The position numbers and the translations under genes are program-made. Of a stretch of 64,000 bases of DNA, positions 24,883 to 35,759 are shown one piece after another. Source of the DNA: Adineta steineri (taxonomy: Eukaryota; Rotifera; Eurotatoria; Adinetida; Adinetidae); the NCBI GenBank assembly GCA_905250115.1, contig CAJNOI010000292.1:22175-86174 (forward strand), read 5' to 3'. Position 1 is the stretch's first letter, and every line of letters starts with the position of its first letter. The notes under the pieces are model-generated. The model was given only the letters and a program-made list of their open reading frames with translations. It did no database searches and had not been told where the DNA came from.

Positions 24883-26834
24883 ATGGCTGAGCAATATTTA
24901 TCTAGCTCAACTGATATTCCGTCCACAATAGATGTTGTAAAAAAATCAACTATATTGGATACTACTCTTGATACTAATTCTTTTATTCGTCGTTCACTTT
25001 CAAATAAATTAAATGTTACTTGTGTAACACCGACACCATCATCAACAGCATCATCAACAACTTCTCTAACGATTTATTGTATTGAAACAGGTTCTGTAGC
25101 ACAATCACTTCGTCGACGACAATCATTAACTAATACAACAGTGATACCAAATAATATCGAGATTACTACGAATCCTATTGATGAAGGACGTCTGCTTAAC
25201 GATAATGATAAACCACAAGATTTATTGACAGATGTTGAAAAGACTGTTACTATGAGCGATGGTGATAATGAATCGTTTGATGATGATGACGACGATGATG
25301 ATGATGAAACAATTATTGATGATTCACTAGATCCACAATCATTTCCAACACTACCAAATTATGTCAGCTCACCATGTCCGATTTGTTTAGAACAAGCAGT
25401 ATTACAAGTATCTCCATGTTGTTATTATCTTTGTTGTAATAGTTGTTGGCGTGCACATATATCATCGACGATAAATGATGGACGAATTAAAATCCCATGT
25501 GTAGCTAATGAATGTAATAAATATCTAACAAGAGAATCGATAGTAAATTTTGTTCGATATGATCCTGTATTACATGAACGTTATCTTAAATTATATTTAA
25601 CTTTTAATCAAAATCCACGTGCTAAAACATGTAAGAAATTCATACAATCAAATTTATTGTTGATCTATCCTATGGATTATATTTAGGTCCTCGTTGTTGT
25701 CATCTTTATTCATTGGATACAATAAATCCAATTCCTTTAGTAAATAATAATAATAATAATAATAAAAATGTAAAAAAACAAAATAATAAAAAAATTCCAA
25801 AACAAGTTCAATGTTCAGACTGTTCACTTGTTTGGTGTTTTCGTTGTTCGGCACCATGGCATGAAAATATGACTTGTAAACAATTTATAAAAGGTGATAA
25901 ACTTTTATTAAAATGGATTAATCAAAAAAATGAAGAACAATGGAATGCAAGAAAATGTCCTAAATGTTCTTCACTTATACAACGTGCTGGAGGCATGATA
26001 TATGCTTTATTTTCTATAATTTTTATAAATATTTATCTTTTGATAGGTTGTCCTCATATGACATGTCAATCATGTTCATGTGAATTTTGTTATCTATGTG
26101 GTCGACGTTATGTACAAATTCCATTTATTGGTCAACATAGTAACAAATTTAGGTAAATATATTCTTTTTATATGAAAATAAAAATGAAGTTTTTCTTTAT
26201 TAGTATGTTTGGATGTCCATATAATTTTTATCCTGAAAAACCATGGCTTCGTCGAACAATACGTGGTGTAATTGCAACTAGTGTTGTTGTTGCTTCACCA
26301 GTTATTGTAGCTGGTGCTGTAACTGCAGCTATAACAGTTTTACCACCATTTGGAATTTATAAACTTGTTAAACGTGTACGTTCTCGTCGTCATCCACAAA
26401 TTGAAGCTACGTTTCCTATTGGTGAACCATTCTTAATCGAACCTGATCTTAATGATCGTGAAGCATTAATGCGTGCAACATTTCAATATAATTTACGTGG
26501 TGATCTTGCAGATGATATCATGCGTGTATTACGACAACATACTGAAGGATTTTCTTTTAATCCAACTATAGATGACGATGATAATCAAAGTAATAATGAA
26601 TATAATCAAGATTTTCCACTATCGATTTTTGCTGAAATGGATATTGAACATTTATTTTCTGATAATAATAATAATGATAATGATGAACCAAACAATCCTC
26701 CATTAGATTATCGTACATGTCCAACTACACCAGCTTCAACTATACGAAAAGGTCTAAGTCAAAGTTTAACTAATTTATCAGCGAATTATCGTGCATCTCT
26801 TAATCGTCATCATTCAATAACTATAGAACACTAA
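24883..26834 (+). CDS. RBR E3 ubiquitin-protein ligase, RNF217/RNF19-like, with C-terminal membrane segment
   Basis: There are 4 inferred exons: 24883-25630, 25687-25992, 26047-26152, 26204-26834 (~596 aa). RING1 ('SPCPICLEQAVLQVSPCCYY ... CNSCW'), an IBR ('QCSDCSLVWCFRCSAPWHENMTC') and RING2 ('RKCPKCSSLIQRAGG', then 'CPHMTCQSCSCEFCYLCGRR') form the RBR triad, in which RING2 carries the thioester-forming Cys. A hydrophobic stretch follows (~'ATSVVVASPVIVAGAVTAAI') with a basic flank and a Ser/Asn-rich tail. The N-terminal ~165 residues are disordered with an Asp/Asn run. The splice between exons 2 and 3 needs a GC-AG intron of 54 nt; the unspliced frame is also open and would insert a hydrophobic 18-residue peptide between conserved RING2 residues. 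The ATG follows 'tttttag' directly, so a leader is spliced on immediately upstream. Confidence 0.9.
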
Positions 26835-28689
26835 TATTTTATTGCATTTGTGAAGAGTGTATATATATATAGAAGTTTTTCTTTGTCTTGAGTGCGCGCA
26901 TATTTCTATGTCTGCCCGGTGTGCTTTTCTTTTTCCTGTTTTTTCTTTCTCAGTGACAGCACAGTTGCTTATGATATTTGTTTTTGTGTTGTGTGTGCAT
27001 CCGTTTGTTTTCCTATTTCTGTGCCACTCATTGCATATAGCAGCGATAAATAAAATACCAAAAGCAGAGACAGAAAAAAATATTTGAACTTTTTTCAATA
27101 TTAACATATGATCGTATAAGTACAAAAATGTTAACGACTAATAATTCAATGTACATTTATCATTCATCTCAATGAATTCATATGTTTTATATGAACAGAT
27201 CAATACATGTTTAATTGTCGAAATCAATACGATCTAATTACAATGATCATATCAAATTAAAAATATCCTGTTCATAAATTGAGTATCAAATATGTTATAT
27301 GATATGGTATAGGATCGATATATACACAGACATGCTTGTCTCAACATCTAACGAATGTATTGTGATATTAACATATATCTTTACTATGCAATTTACATTT
27401 AATACTAATTAATATTTTAATAACTTAATTAACATAGAAATGATATTGCATATAAGTTCAAATTATTGAAGAGAATGTCCTTGGAGAAGTAATGATTTTT
27501 ATATGCATGATAAATGTAACAGATTTTGATTGTGTAAATTCGAAGTAATTGGTTTATATACTATTATGCAATGAAGTCATATTCTTTTGATATTGAATTC
27601 AATATCGTGATATAATATTCAATAGAATAAATATATATATATATGTAAGAATTCTATTCATTAAATGAAATTTGATGATTGCTTATATTTTAGAGTAATT
27701 ATAAAGTTTTTTTTTTTAAAGTTTGACGTTATTATATGTTACTATGAGATAGAATAGTTATCTTGCCTTTTAAGACATTAAAAGAGAAGAAAAAGGTTGC
27801 ATGAGCAATTAGTTCATTATTCCGCAAGATGAAAGTTATATAATAGTCGTAAGAGCGAATATAAAAGATGAAGTCAACCGTTTATAATCTAAAAAATGTC
27901 ATACTATAATGCTTGCAGTAAAACGTTATAATAGCCATGATTTGAAAAAACGAACGTATTTTTGTTTGTATTACAATAACTTTAGATCACTTGTAGTTAA
28001 TTACAAAAAATCATGTTCTAATGACAAAGTTCTTTTGACATTAGTATCTTACTATGATTGATTGACACACACTAATTTCAATACTATTTTCTTTATCACT
28101 AGACAATATAGAAACAAGTTTTCACATGAAGTGATTAACATATGCAATTATGAATTATCTACTACTTTAATGCATGAATATTTGAAGAATAAATATTATT
28201 TGAAAAGAAAAGATGTTGCATAAATAATATGTTTGCTTGTCATACATAGAGAATATTAGTCGACATAAATCATCGAAGATCATCTGTCTCGTCCATTGTG
28301 TTTGTTTGAAAAGAAAAGAAGAAAAATGACAAATAGACGACAAGAGAATATACTAATAAAAAACAATCATTATACGAAACAAAAAAAAAGGAGAGAAGAG
28401 TTTTTTTATCATATATTATTTATGTATCCTTGTATAGACATCTTTCAATTTCAGTTAGAAATAATGGATAGCTGAAATGTCTTATAAAGTATTTGAAGTG
28501 CTTATATTTTTAGATCCACAATTGTGAGACAATATAAGTAACATGGATTTAGAATCATAGTAACGAGTTATAAAGATAGCATTGCATCAATGCTGAAAAA
28601 AGCAAATAGCCTGTTCTTAAAAACTAATGAATGAATAATAATATAAGAAAACTTTATTGAAAAAGGCTTGTACAATAATATAATATAGA
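26835..28689. other. Gene-free stretch between the RBR ligase and defensin-like genes
   Basis: 1.85 kb of AT-rich sequence between convergent 3' ends. Small frames near 26814-27125 overlap on both strands and look fortuitous. I see no RNA gene or mobile element. Confidence 0.4.
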
Positions 28690-29009
28690 TCATTTATTAA
28701 TAATATACACTTCAACTTCTTCAATAATATTATTATTATTACTATTCGTAGTTAATGTTGAGTTACAAATACAATCATTATTTGCATCACAATAACCAGT
28801 TAATGAAAATGTTGTAGCGAAACAATATATACGACAAGCAACATTCCCACCAGTTGTACATATATCATCCATGACATCGGTTTCCTTATTTTTATTACTG
28901 CACACTATTTTAAAAAAATAAATTTTCAGAATACTAATGAAAAAGATTTACTTATTGTGCCAATGATTACCCATAGACAAATAATTATAATATGACTTTT
29001 TGATAACAT
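28690..29009 (-). CDS. Defensin-like cysteine-rich secreted peptide (CS-alpha-beta pattern)
   Basis: Two inferred exons, 28952-29009 and 28690-28904, joined A|TG, give a 90-residue precursor. Exon 1 encodes a signal peptide ('MLSKSHIIIICLWVIIGTI'). The mature part shows C-x6-C-x3-C ... GYC-x5-C-I-C ('GNVACRIYCFATTF', 'LTGYCDANNDCICNS'), matching the invertebrate defensin scaffold in which Cys-x3-Cys on the helix pairs with Cys-x-Cys on the last strand. An extra Cys sits just after the signal peptide. An Asn-rich, acidic tail follows the last Cys, unlike classic cationic defensins. Members of this fold are antimicrobial peptides, channel blockers or signalling peptides; the actual role here is not shown. 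The acceptor and donor fit consensus and the frame is continuous, but the gene is short. Confidence 0.65.
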
Positions 29010-31325
29010 AATGTTAACTTTCAGACGTTAATAAATTCGCAATAAATTCAAAGATTCTAAATCCCTTTATTAATTGGATTATGATTTAACCATTCATAGT
29101 TAAGTTCCATATATACTCTGACTCTGTTGAATAAAAGTGACATCCATTGAATATACTTATATACATTGAAGTAAAAGGAAACTATTGAAGATAATTGATA
29201 TTTCTAGTAGTAGTATGCTTATTTGAGCAAAACTTATTTAGAAGTAGTCCAGAGAATTTCTGATGTATAGGGAAAAGAATCTAACCCAGCAAGAGACATA
29301 AGCCTGATGGCAAGCATAAAACTCTCACCCACAGAAAAAATTGAAATCATCGAATTCCTTTAATTCAGACCAAATCAGTTTACTCTGTTCATAGATTATG
29401 TCTTGTTAAGATATCTTTTATAGTTTAGAAATATCATCTATCCACAGTTCATGTCAACTCAAAATAGAAAGTCATTGGGAACTTCAACAGCTATTATGTC
29501 ATCACTTCTTAAAATCTTAAATAAGATGTCTTAACTTAATAATAGTTTTACTTTATTAATTCTTTACTAAATTCAAAAATAAGTTTAAATAAAAATCAAT
29601 CATCTTAAAAATATTTCTTTCACTCTTTTTTTCATTATATTTCATTGAAGAGTGGTTGATATTTATCAAACTACTTTTTAAAATTTTTTTCAAAATCCTC
29701 TCAGTTGTCAGACTGCTTGATGAAAAAATAATCTTTATCTTGTTTCTTTTTCTGATTAAAGAGTGCCGATGAACTGCGTATTCACTATTTAGTGTTATAT
29801 CAAGGGCAAATACGATCAGACTAGTATGCGCGTAAACTATCTTCAACTGAGTGCTATTATTCTTATATATTTTTCAATTTTTCCATTCATATACCAATTA
29901 ATTATGAAAAAAAATAGTATCTTTTGTTTTCTAATTAATTAATAGAAAATAAAACTACGTAAAGCACAGGACAACAAGTGATAGAAATGCTTGTAAGATG
30001 ATTGATTTTATTTAAATTAAGTTTTTTTTTGCGAATATGCGCAACTGTGATAAATAATTTAAACTTATTTTTGAATGTAATAAAGAATTAATAAAGTAAA
30101 ACTATTATTTAGTTAAGTCATTTCATATATGCTAATAATCAAATGTATGTAAGACTGATATAACTTAATATTTTTTAGTTAATTTTTTTATCTACCTAGG
30201 TGCATATACACTTCTTTTTATTTAAAGTCATGTCTTTAATAAAATATTTTTTGCATTGATTCACGTTCTCAAAATAATACTACAAACACACGCGTCCATT
30301 GTGCATTTAATGTTACATAGTAGGTACTGATTCATTTCATCATAAAAAGAAAAATGGTGTATATGTTACTATATTAGATAAGAATCCGTTGAAGAAAACT
30401 AATCTGTACATACAGTCAAACAGCATTCTTCTCTTTTTCTTTTCTCTCAAAGAAAAATTTTCAGTAATCATCTCTCGTCATTTATAAAGACGATGGTGCA
30501 TGTATTGTTTTGAATTTCTTTGTATAACGATTGTTCTTTCTGTGATAAAAATATTTTGCAATGGGTTTTTTTATATAAGATTTTTCTTTTCCTGATGAAA
30601 TTCTTTTTATAGTGGATAAGTTATTGTTTATATGAGTGTGTATTTTTCGAGTGATTTGTTTTTGTAGTATTTTCCTTGGAAGTGTGAAACGATTTTATAC
30701 TTTAATTTTTACTTTTAGGTAAACTTCAAGTTGCATTTTATCCAGTGTTTTCTTTTCGTTTTTTATTTCTCCAACTAACATTTCGAAAAAATAATCATAA
30801 ACAATCGAGTTTTTTACGACTGAGTGCTCTCACTTACATTCTCAGCTCTTCATCAATATTTATCCACACTCCGCTTTTGTCTTTGATCGAACCTTAGGTC
30901 TATCTATTTTCAAGCTCATAATGCGAATCGCTTATCTTTTAGACCGACATACCGGATATATATTATTTATGCTGTTCATTATGTATATAATAATATTCTG
31001 TAAGCATACAGTGAGAAATAAGTGTGGTCAATCACTGTCACAATTATTGCTCTTGTTTTCGTTTGCGCTAAATTATAACTCGAAAGCATATACATATCTT
31101 CGTATCTGTCTTCAGCCATATTAATCGAAAGCTTTTCTTTGTAAACTAATAGTCACAAAACGGTTCTTGTTAAATATTAGCCTTGCTTTCATCGGAAACC
31201 CAATAAACGATAATGAATCTGGAGGAAGATTTGAATTGATACAATATTTCGAATATTTTTGCCTTTCAGATACAAACGGTTAATTTGAACACATCTCGAC
31301 GAAAATACAACAATAACTGACACTT
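29010..31325. other. Intergenic region upstream of the ART-NACHT-HEAT gene
   Basis: 2.3 kb between the divergent defensin-like (-) and ART-NACHT-HEAT (+) genes, so it should contain both promoters. It is AT-rich with no recognised gene. A 'gcctttcag' acceptor-like site at 31262-31270 lies 56 bp before the ART start and may end a 5' UTR intron or be a trans-splice site. Confidence 0.4.
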
Positions 31326-34300
31326 ATGCAGGAAAGTCGATTTGTAAACCGCACTCTCTCAGAGCTTCAAGAAGCCAATCGCAATCCAATATATGGTTAT
31401 GAAGATTCACCCATTCTGACATTAGAGGAAGCTGTGGAAAAACTAATTCCACTCGTTCCCGATGTTTTAGCTTATGTCATGACAGCTAAAAAGAAATATC
31501 ATCGACATTCAGATTTATTAATGCGAGATGAATCGGCGGCAATATATCTTTATTCGATGCCATCAACTTTTTTTTCTTCTCTCAACAACACACTTCGAGC
31601 TGAAGATCGACATGCACTTAAGCCATGGTTTGCCTACTTGAGATTGTTTATGACAGCTCTCAAGAAACTACCATCAATTAAGACCGTTGTTTGGAGAGGC
31701 GTTTACGGTGATGTTAGTTCAGTATTTGCTAACAGTAATATCGGCATTTGGTGGAGTGTAAATTCAACTTCGCTGGATCTGAAAATTGTTCAACCATTTC
31801 TAGGCGAACATGGCACTTTGTTCGCTATTGAAGCTATATGTGGCAAAGATATCTCCCAATTTTCAGCAACTCCAGAAGAAAAAGAAGTTATTCTAATGCC
31901 TGGAACTCATGTACGAGCCAAAACCGAAGTACTCAATTTCAATGATCGTCTCTTCATTGTTCACTTGGACGAAGTAACTCTTCAAAGGTTAGTCCACTTG
32001 AAAAGATAAATAAAATCTATCATATTTATTCGCCATTGAGAATATATTTAATGTGATCGTCCCATGAAAATTGTCTATTCTATAGGTACAATAGTATGCA
32101 ATGCAGCTCACACTGTCTCACCGTTTATTTTATCTGATAAGTACTTTAATATCGAAACTTAAATATTGACAAGAAGCACATATCATAGAGAAAATAAACA
32201 AGGCCTGATAGTAATGTTTGCATAAAAATTTGTAAACTAAAACAGAATTTCAACTAGAACTTTTACAATTCAAATATTTTCGAACAGTTTGCGAACAACA
32301 TTTGTTTTTCGTTGATGAACCGTAGTAAAGCTAAAGGTTCGCCTGAAAAAGTTTCTGGAAATGCAAATAAATAAATCTCCTTATCATACAGGAGATATTA
32401 GTTTTCTTTATAAATCCGTTAGTATATTGTTCGAGCTAATCGAAAATACATTAAATGAGTTTGTATTAAGTAACATTTTATGAAATATTCACTATTTTCT
32501 AAATATTATTTACGTTTTTAATAGTGAATCACAATTTGAGCCAAATCATCTATTTCAATCGATAAAACAAGAATATTATCGAAATGGTTATATTGAACGT
32601 CTGATGAATCCAGCAAAATCCTATCCAATTGAAGACAGTTACATTAATTTAGCCATCGTCGAAACTAAACAACAACAACAAAAAGAAAAACAACTTCGTG
32701 ATGCTCCCAATAATGATGCTATTATGGGAAGCTTTGAAGAAATTTATGGAACAAAAACTACAATAGATGTCAAAAACATTTTTGAAGCATGTAAAAATCA
32801 AGAGAAGAAAGTGCTGGTGTTCGGACGTGCTGGAATAGGAAAATCCACATTCTGCCGATATATTGCTTATCAGTGGGCGATGGGTTTATGTTGGACACAA
32901 TATGAATTATTGGCTTTAATTCCATTACGTCGCTTAACAACTAATCGATATCCTCCTTTACCAATTGGTCAGAATTATTCTTTAATTGATCTTGTAAAAA
33001 AAGAGATTTTTTCTTATGATCTATCTGAAAGTGAAGACAAACTTCTGAAAAAACACTTTGATGCAAAAAAGACTCTATGGATTCTGGATGGATATGATGA
33101 AATTATACAAAATGTACCTTCACATTTAGAATGTTTATTCGAACAATTACTTAAAACTCCACATCATATTTTGACATCTCGTCCATATCAAAATTCATTA
33201 GCTTACCATGTGCAAATGGAAATCACAGGTTTTACAGACAAAAATATCGAGCAGTATGTGCAGAAATTCTTTGATCAAATGAAAGATGAACTCGACAATT
33301 CTTTGATCAAAAGTCAAAAATTATTCAGATTCTTACAGTCAAATCAATCTATCTGGGGTGTTGCACATATTCCAGTGAATTTAGAACTGATATGTAGTCT
33401 TTGGAGTAATGAAGATTTTATAGAAACAAAAGGATTAACAATAACATCATTATATACAGTTATGATTGAATGGTTATGTCGACGATATTTATCAATACCA
33501 AATAAAAAAATTCAAAATTTATCTAAAGACGACGTCAGTCAACGCTGTGAAAAAGAATTAGCATTCTTAGAAAATCTTGCCTTTAATGGAATGAAGTGTA
33601 ACTCTATAATTCTACGACCAACTCTACTGAAAGAAGCACTAAATGAAGAAAAAATCTCTTTACATGACCATCCACATATACTCAATATGGGAGTTCTCAA
33701 AAGTTTTAATAAACAAGGTATCGATACTCAGATTGAAACAGATAAAGATCATTATTTTGTGCACCTCAGTTTTCAAGAATATTTTACAGCACGGTATTTG
33801 ATTAAAGCTATTAAAGACTACTTAACTCATCAAGAAGAAATCAAATTTATTCAGCGAGAAAAATACAATCAACGTTATGCATTAGTGTTTGCTTTTCTGT
33901 CCGGTCTTTCCAGTGAGGCTGATACAAACATATGTTTAAACAACTTTTGGGAACTTATATTAACACCACCGATGGATCTTCTTGGAATAAGACACATGCA
34001 ACTTGTTATTTCTTGCATTGAAGAGATAACAAGCCAATCAACTATTCTGCAACACACTGCATTGATAGAATGGATAGCAAAATACATTGAATATAATTTG
34101 TCTACGGAGAACAAAATTATTCCTGAGTGTCTTGTCCAATCATTAAGAAGAGCACCATCAGTAATAAGCAATCAAAGAATTATAAATGCATTTATCCATC
34201 CACTTCAAAATCATGATTCAAAAATCAGAATCGCGGTGCTCTCATTCATTTCTAAAATTAACAGTTCAGATCTTGCGTTGGCACTGATTAATTTAGTGAG

Positions 34301-35759
34301 TATCGCACTAGATGATAAAGATGCGACGGTGAGAGTCTCTGCATGCGAGGCTCTTGAGAATATGGGTGAGAAAGCAGCCACGAATGAAGTGATCACTAAA
34401 TTGATCAGTGCATTAGAATATAAGAGTGATGACGTCATAGTCAGTGCATACCGAGCTCTCGGTAATATAGGCAAAAAAGCAGCAACGAATGAAGTGATCA
34501 CTAAACTGATTAGTGCATTAGAAGATAAGACTGTCCTTGTCAGATGGTGTGCATGCAATGCTCTCGGGCATATAGGTAAAAAAGCAGCGACGAATGAAGT
34601 GATCAATAAACTGTTTAGTACATTCGAAGATGAGAATGACTTTGTCAGAGAGGGTGCATCTAGAGCCCTTGGGATTATAGGTAAAAAAGCAGCGACGAAT
34701 GAAGTGATCACAAAACTGGTTAATGCATTAGAAGATGAGAGTGACAAGATTAGAGACAGTGCATGTCGAGCTCTTGGGTGTATAGGTGAAAAAGCAGCGA
34801 CGAATGAAGTGATCACTAAACTATTTAGTGCATTAGAAGATCAGAATGAGAAGATCAGATTAAGCGCATGCCAAGCTTTTGGGGCTATAGGTGAAAAAGC
34901 AGCGACGAATGAAGTGATCACTGGACTTATTAATGCATTAGAAGATGAGGCGGACCTTGTCAGATGTTTTGCATGCTATGCTCTCGAGTATATGGGTGAA
35001 AAAGCAGCGACGAATGAAGTGATCACTAAACTGATTAGTGCATTAGAAGATAAGAGTGACCAGGTCATATGGTGTGCATGCAACGCTCTCAGAAATATAG
35101 GTGGAAGAGTTGCGACGAATAAAGTGATCACTAAACTGAGTAAAGCATTAGAAGATGAGAGTGAATATGTCAGACGTGGGACCTGTGAAGCTCTGAAGAA
35201 TATGGGTAAAAAAGCAGCGACAAATGAAGTAATCATTAAACTGTTTAGTGCATTGGATGATGAGGGGGGCCAGGTTAGAGAGAGCGCCTGCCAAGCTCTC
35301 GGAAAAATGGGTGAAAAAGCAGCGACGAATGAAGTGATCACTAAGCTTGTGAATATACTTGATGAGCCTGGAAAATTATCTTATACAGCTGCAGATGCTA
35401 TAGATGGTATTTTACATTCTTCAACCGTAATGATTGATTTTGGTCCAATGTTAATTTCAAAACTTTGCGGATGTGGAAGACAATTGAAGTGCTTAAAAAA
35501 TGTTTCACTGGATGAATTAATCAGAAAATTTTTCCATTCTCAAGATGCTGCTTGGTTGTTGCCGATGATTGAAATAGCACTTCAGAAGGGTGCTGCTGTG
35601 TTGATCAATGAAGGTAAATTAATGGTGTATGATAATGGAGAACCAATAGAAGTATCTACTCAAAATTTGGAACTACATAATAAACTCATTGAAGCTTTTA
35701 CTAATAAGGCAAAAGCGCTGCACTTGCCTCTTGGAATACCATCAAATCTAGAAAATTAA
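31326..35759 (+). CDS. ART-NACHT-HEAT protein: ADP-ribosyltransferase fused to an NLR-type NTPase and HEAT repeats
   Basis: Two inferred exons, 31326-31987 and 32525-35759, spliced AG|T in frame, give ~1298 aa; an in-frame TAA lies upstream of the start. Residues ~1-220 are an R-S-E class arginine ADP-ribosyltransferase: Arg124 in 'TVVWRGVYGD', STS at 147-149, and the E-x-E pair Glu185/Glu187 in 'PEEKEVILMPGT'. From ~319 comes a NACHT domain: Walker A 'GRAGIGKSTF', Walker B 'LWILDGYDEI', sensor 'ILTSRPY', and the winged-helix motif 'HLSFQEYFTARYL'. Residues ~810-1160 hold about eleven HEAT-like repeats of 35 residues. A conserved ~130-residue C-terminal region follows, shared with the truncated copy at 3943-4576. 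The layout (effector, switch, sensor repeats) is that of a STAND/NLR immune receptor; ligand and target are unknown. The intron is 537 nt, so two separate genes cannot be wholly excluded. Confidence 0.85.
34300..35345 (+). repeat. 105-bp tandem HEAT-encoding repeats
   Basis: About ten to eleven 105-bp units in frame inside the ART-NACHT-HEAT gene. Each has a near-invariant DNA segment (gcgacgaatgaagtgatcac, spaced 105 bp) followed by a segment that varies strongly. Encoded units read K/E-K-A-A-T-N-E-V-I-T-K-L-x-x-A-L-E-D ... V-R-x-x-A-C-x-A-L-x-x-I/M-G. Confidence 0.9.

Noticed and set aside
29556-29846. Minus-strand 96-codon frame
   Set aside because: Begins with TTG, has no recognisable motif, and ends in a Lys/Asn/Phe-rich string typical of AT-rich noise.
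34211-35341. Long minus-strand open frames (34211-34816, 34976-35341) across the HEAT repeats
   Set aside because: They are antisense shadows of the 105-bp repeat; repeat periodicity keeps an antisense frame open.
34300-35345. CRISPR-like regular repeats
   Set aside because: The 105-bp units are in-frame coding HEAT repeats with no separate spacers, in a eukaryotic gene.
32604-35759. NACHT-HEAT as an independent gene starting at the ATG 32604
   Set aside because: The frame is open upstream to a good acceptor at 32524 and joins the ART exon exactly in phase, so a fusion is the simpler reading.
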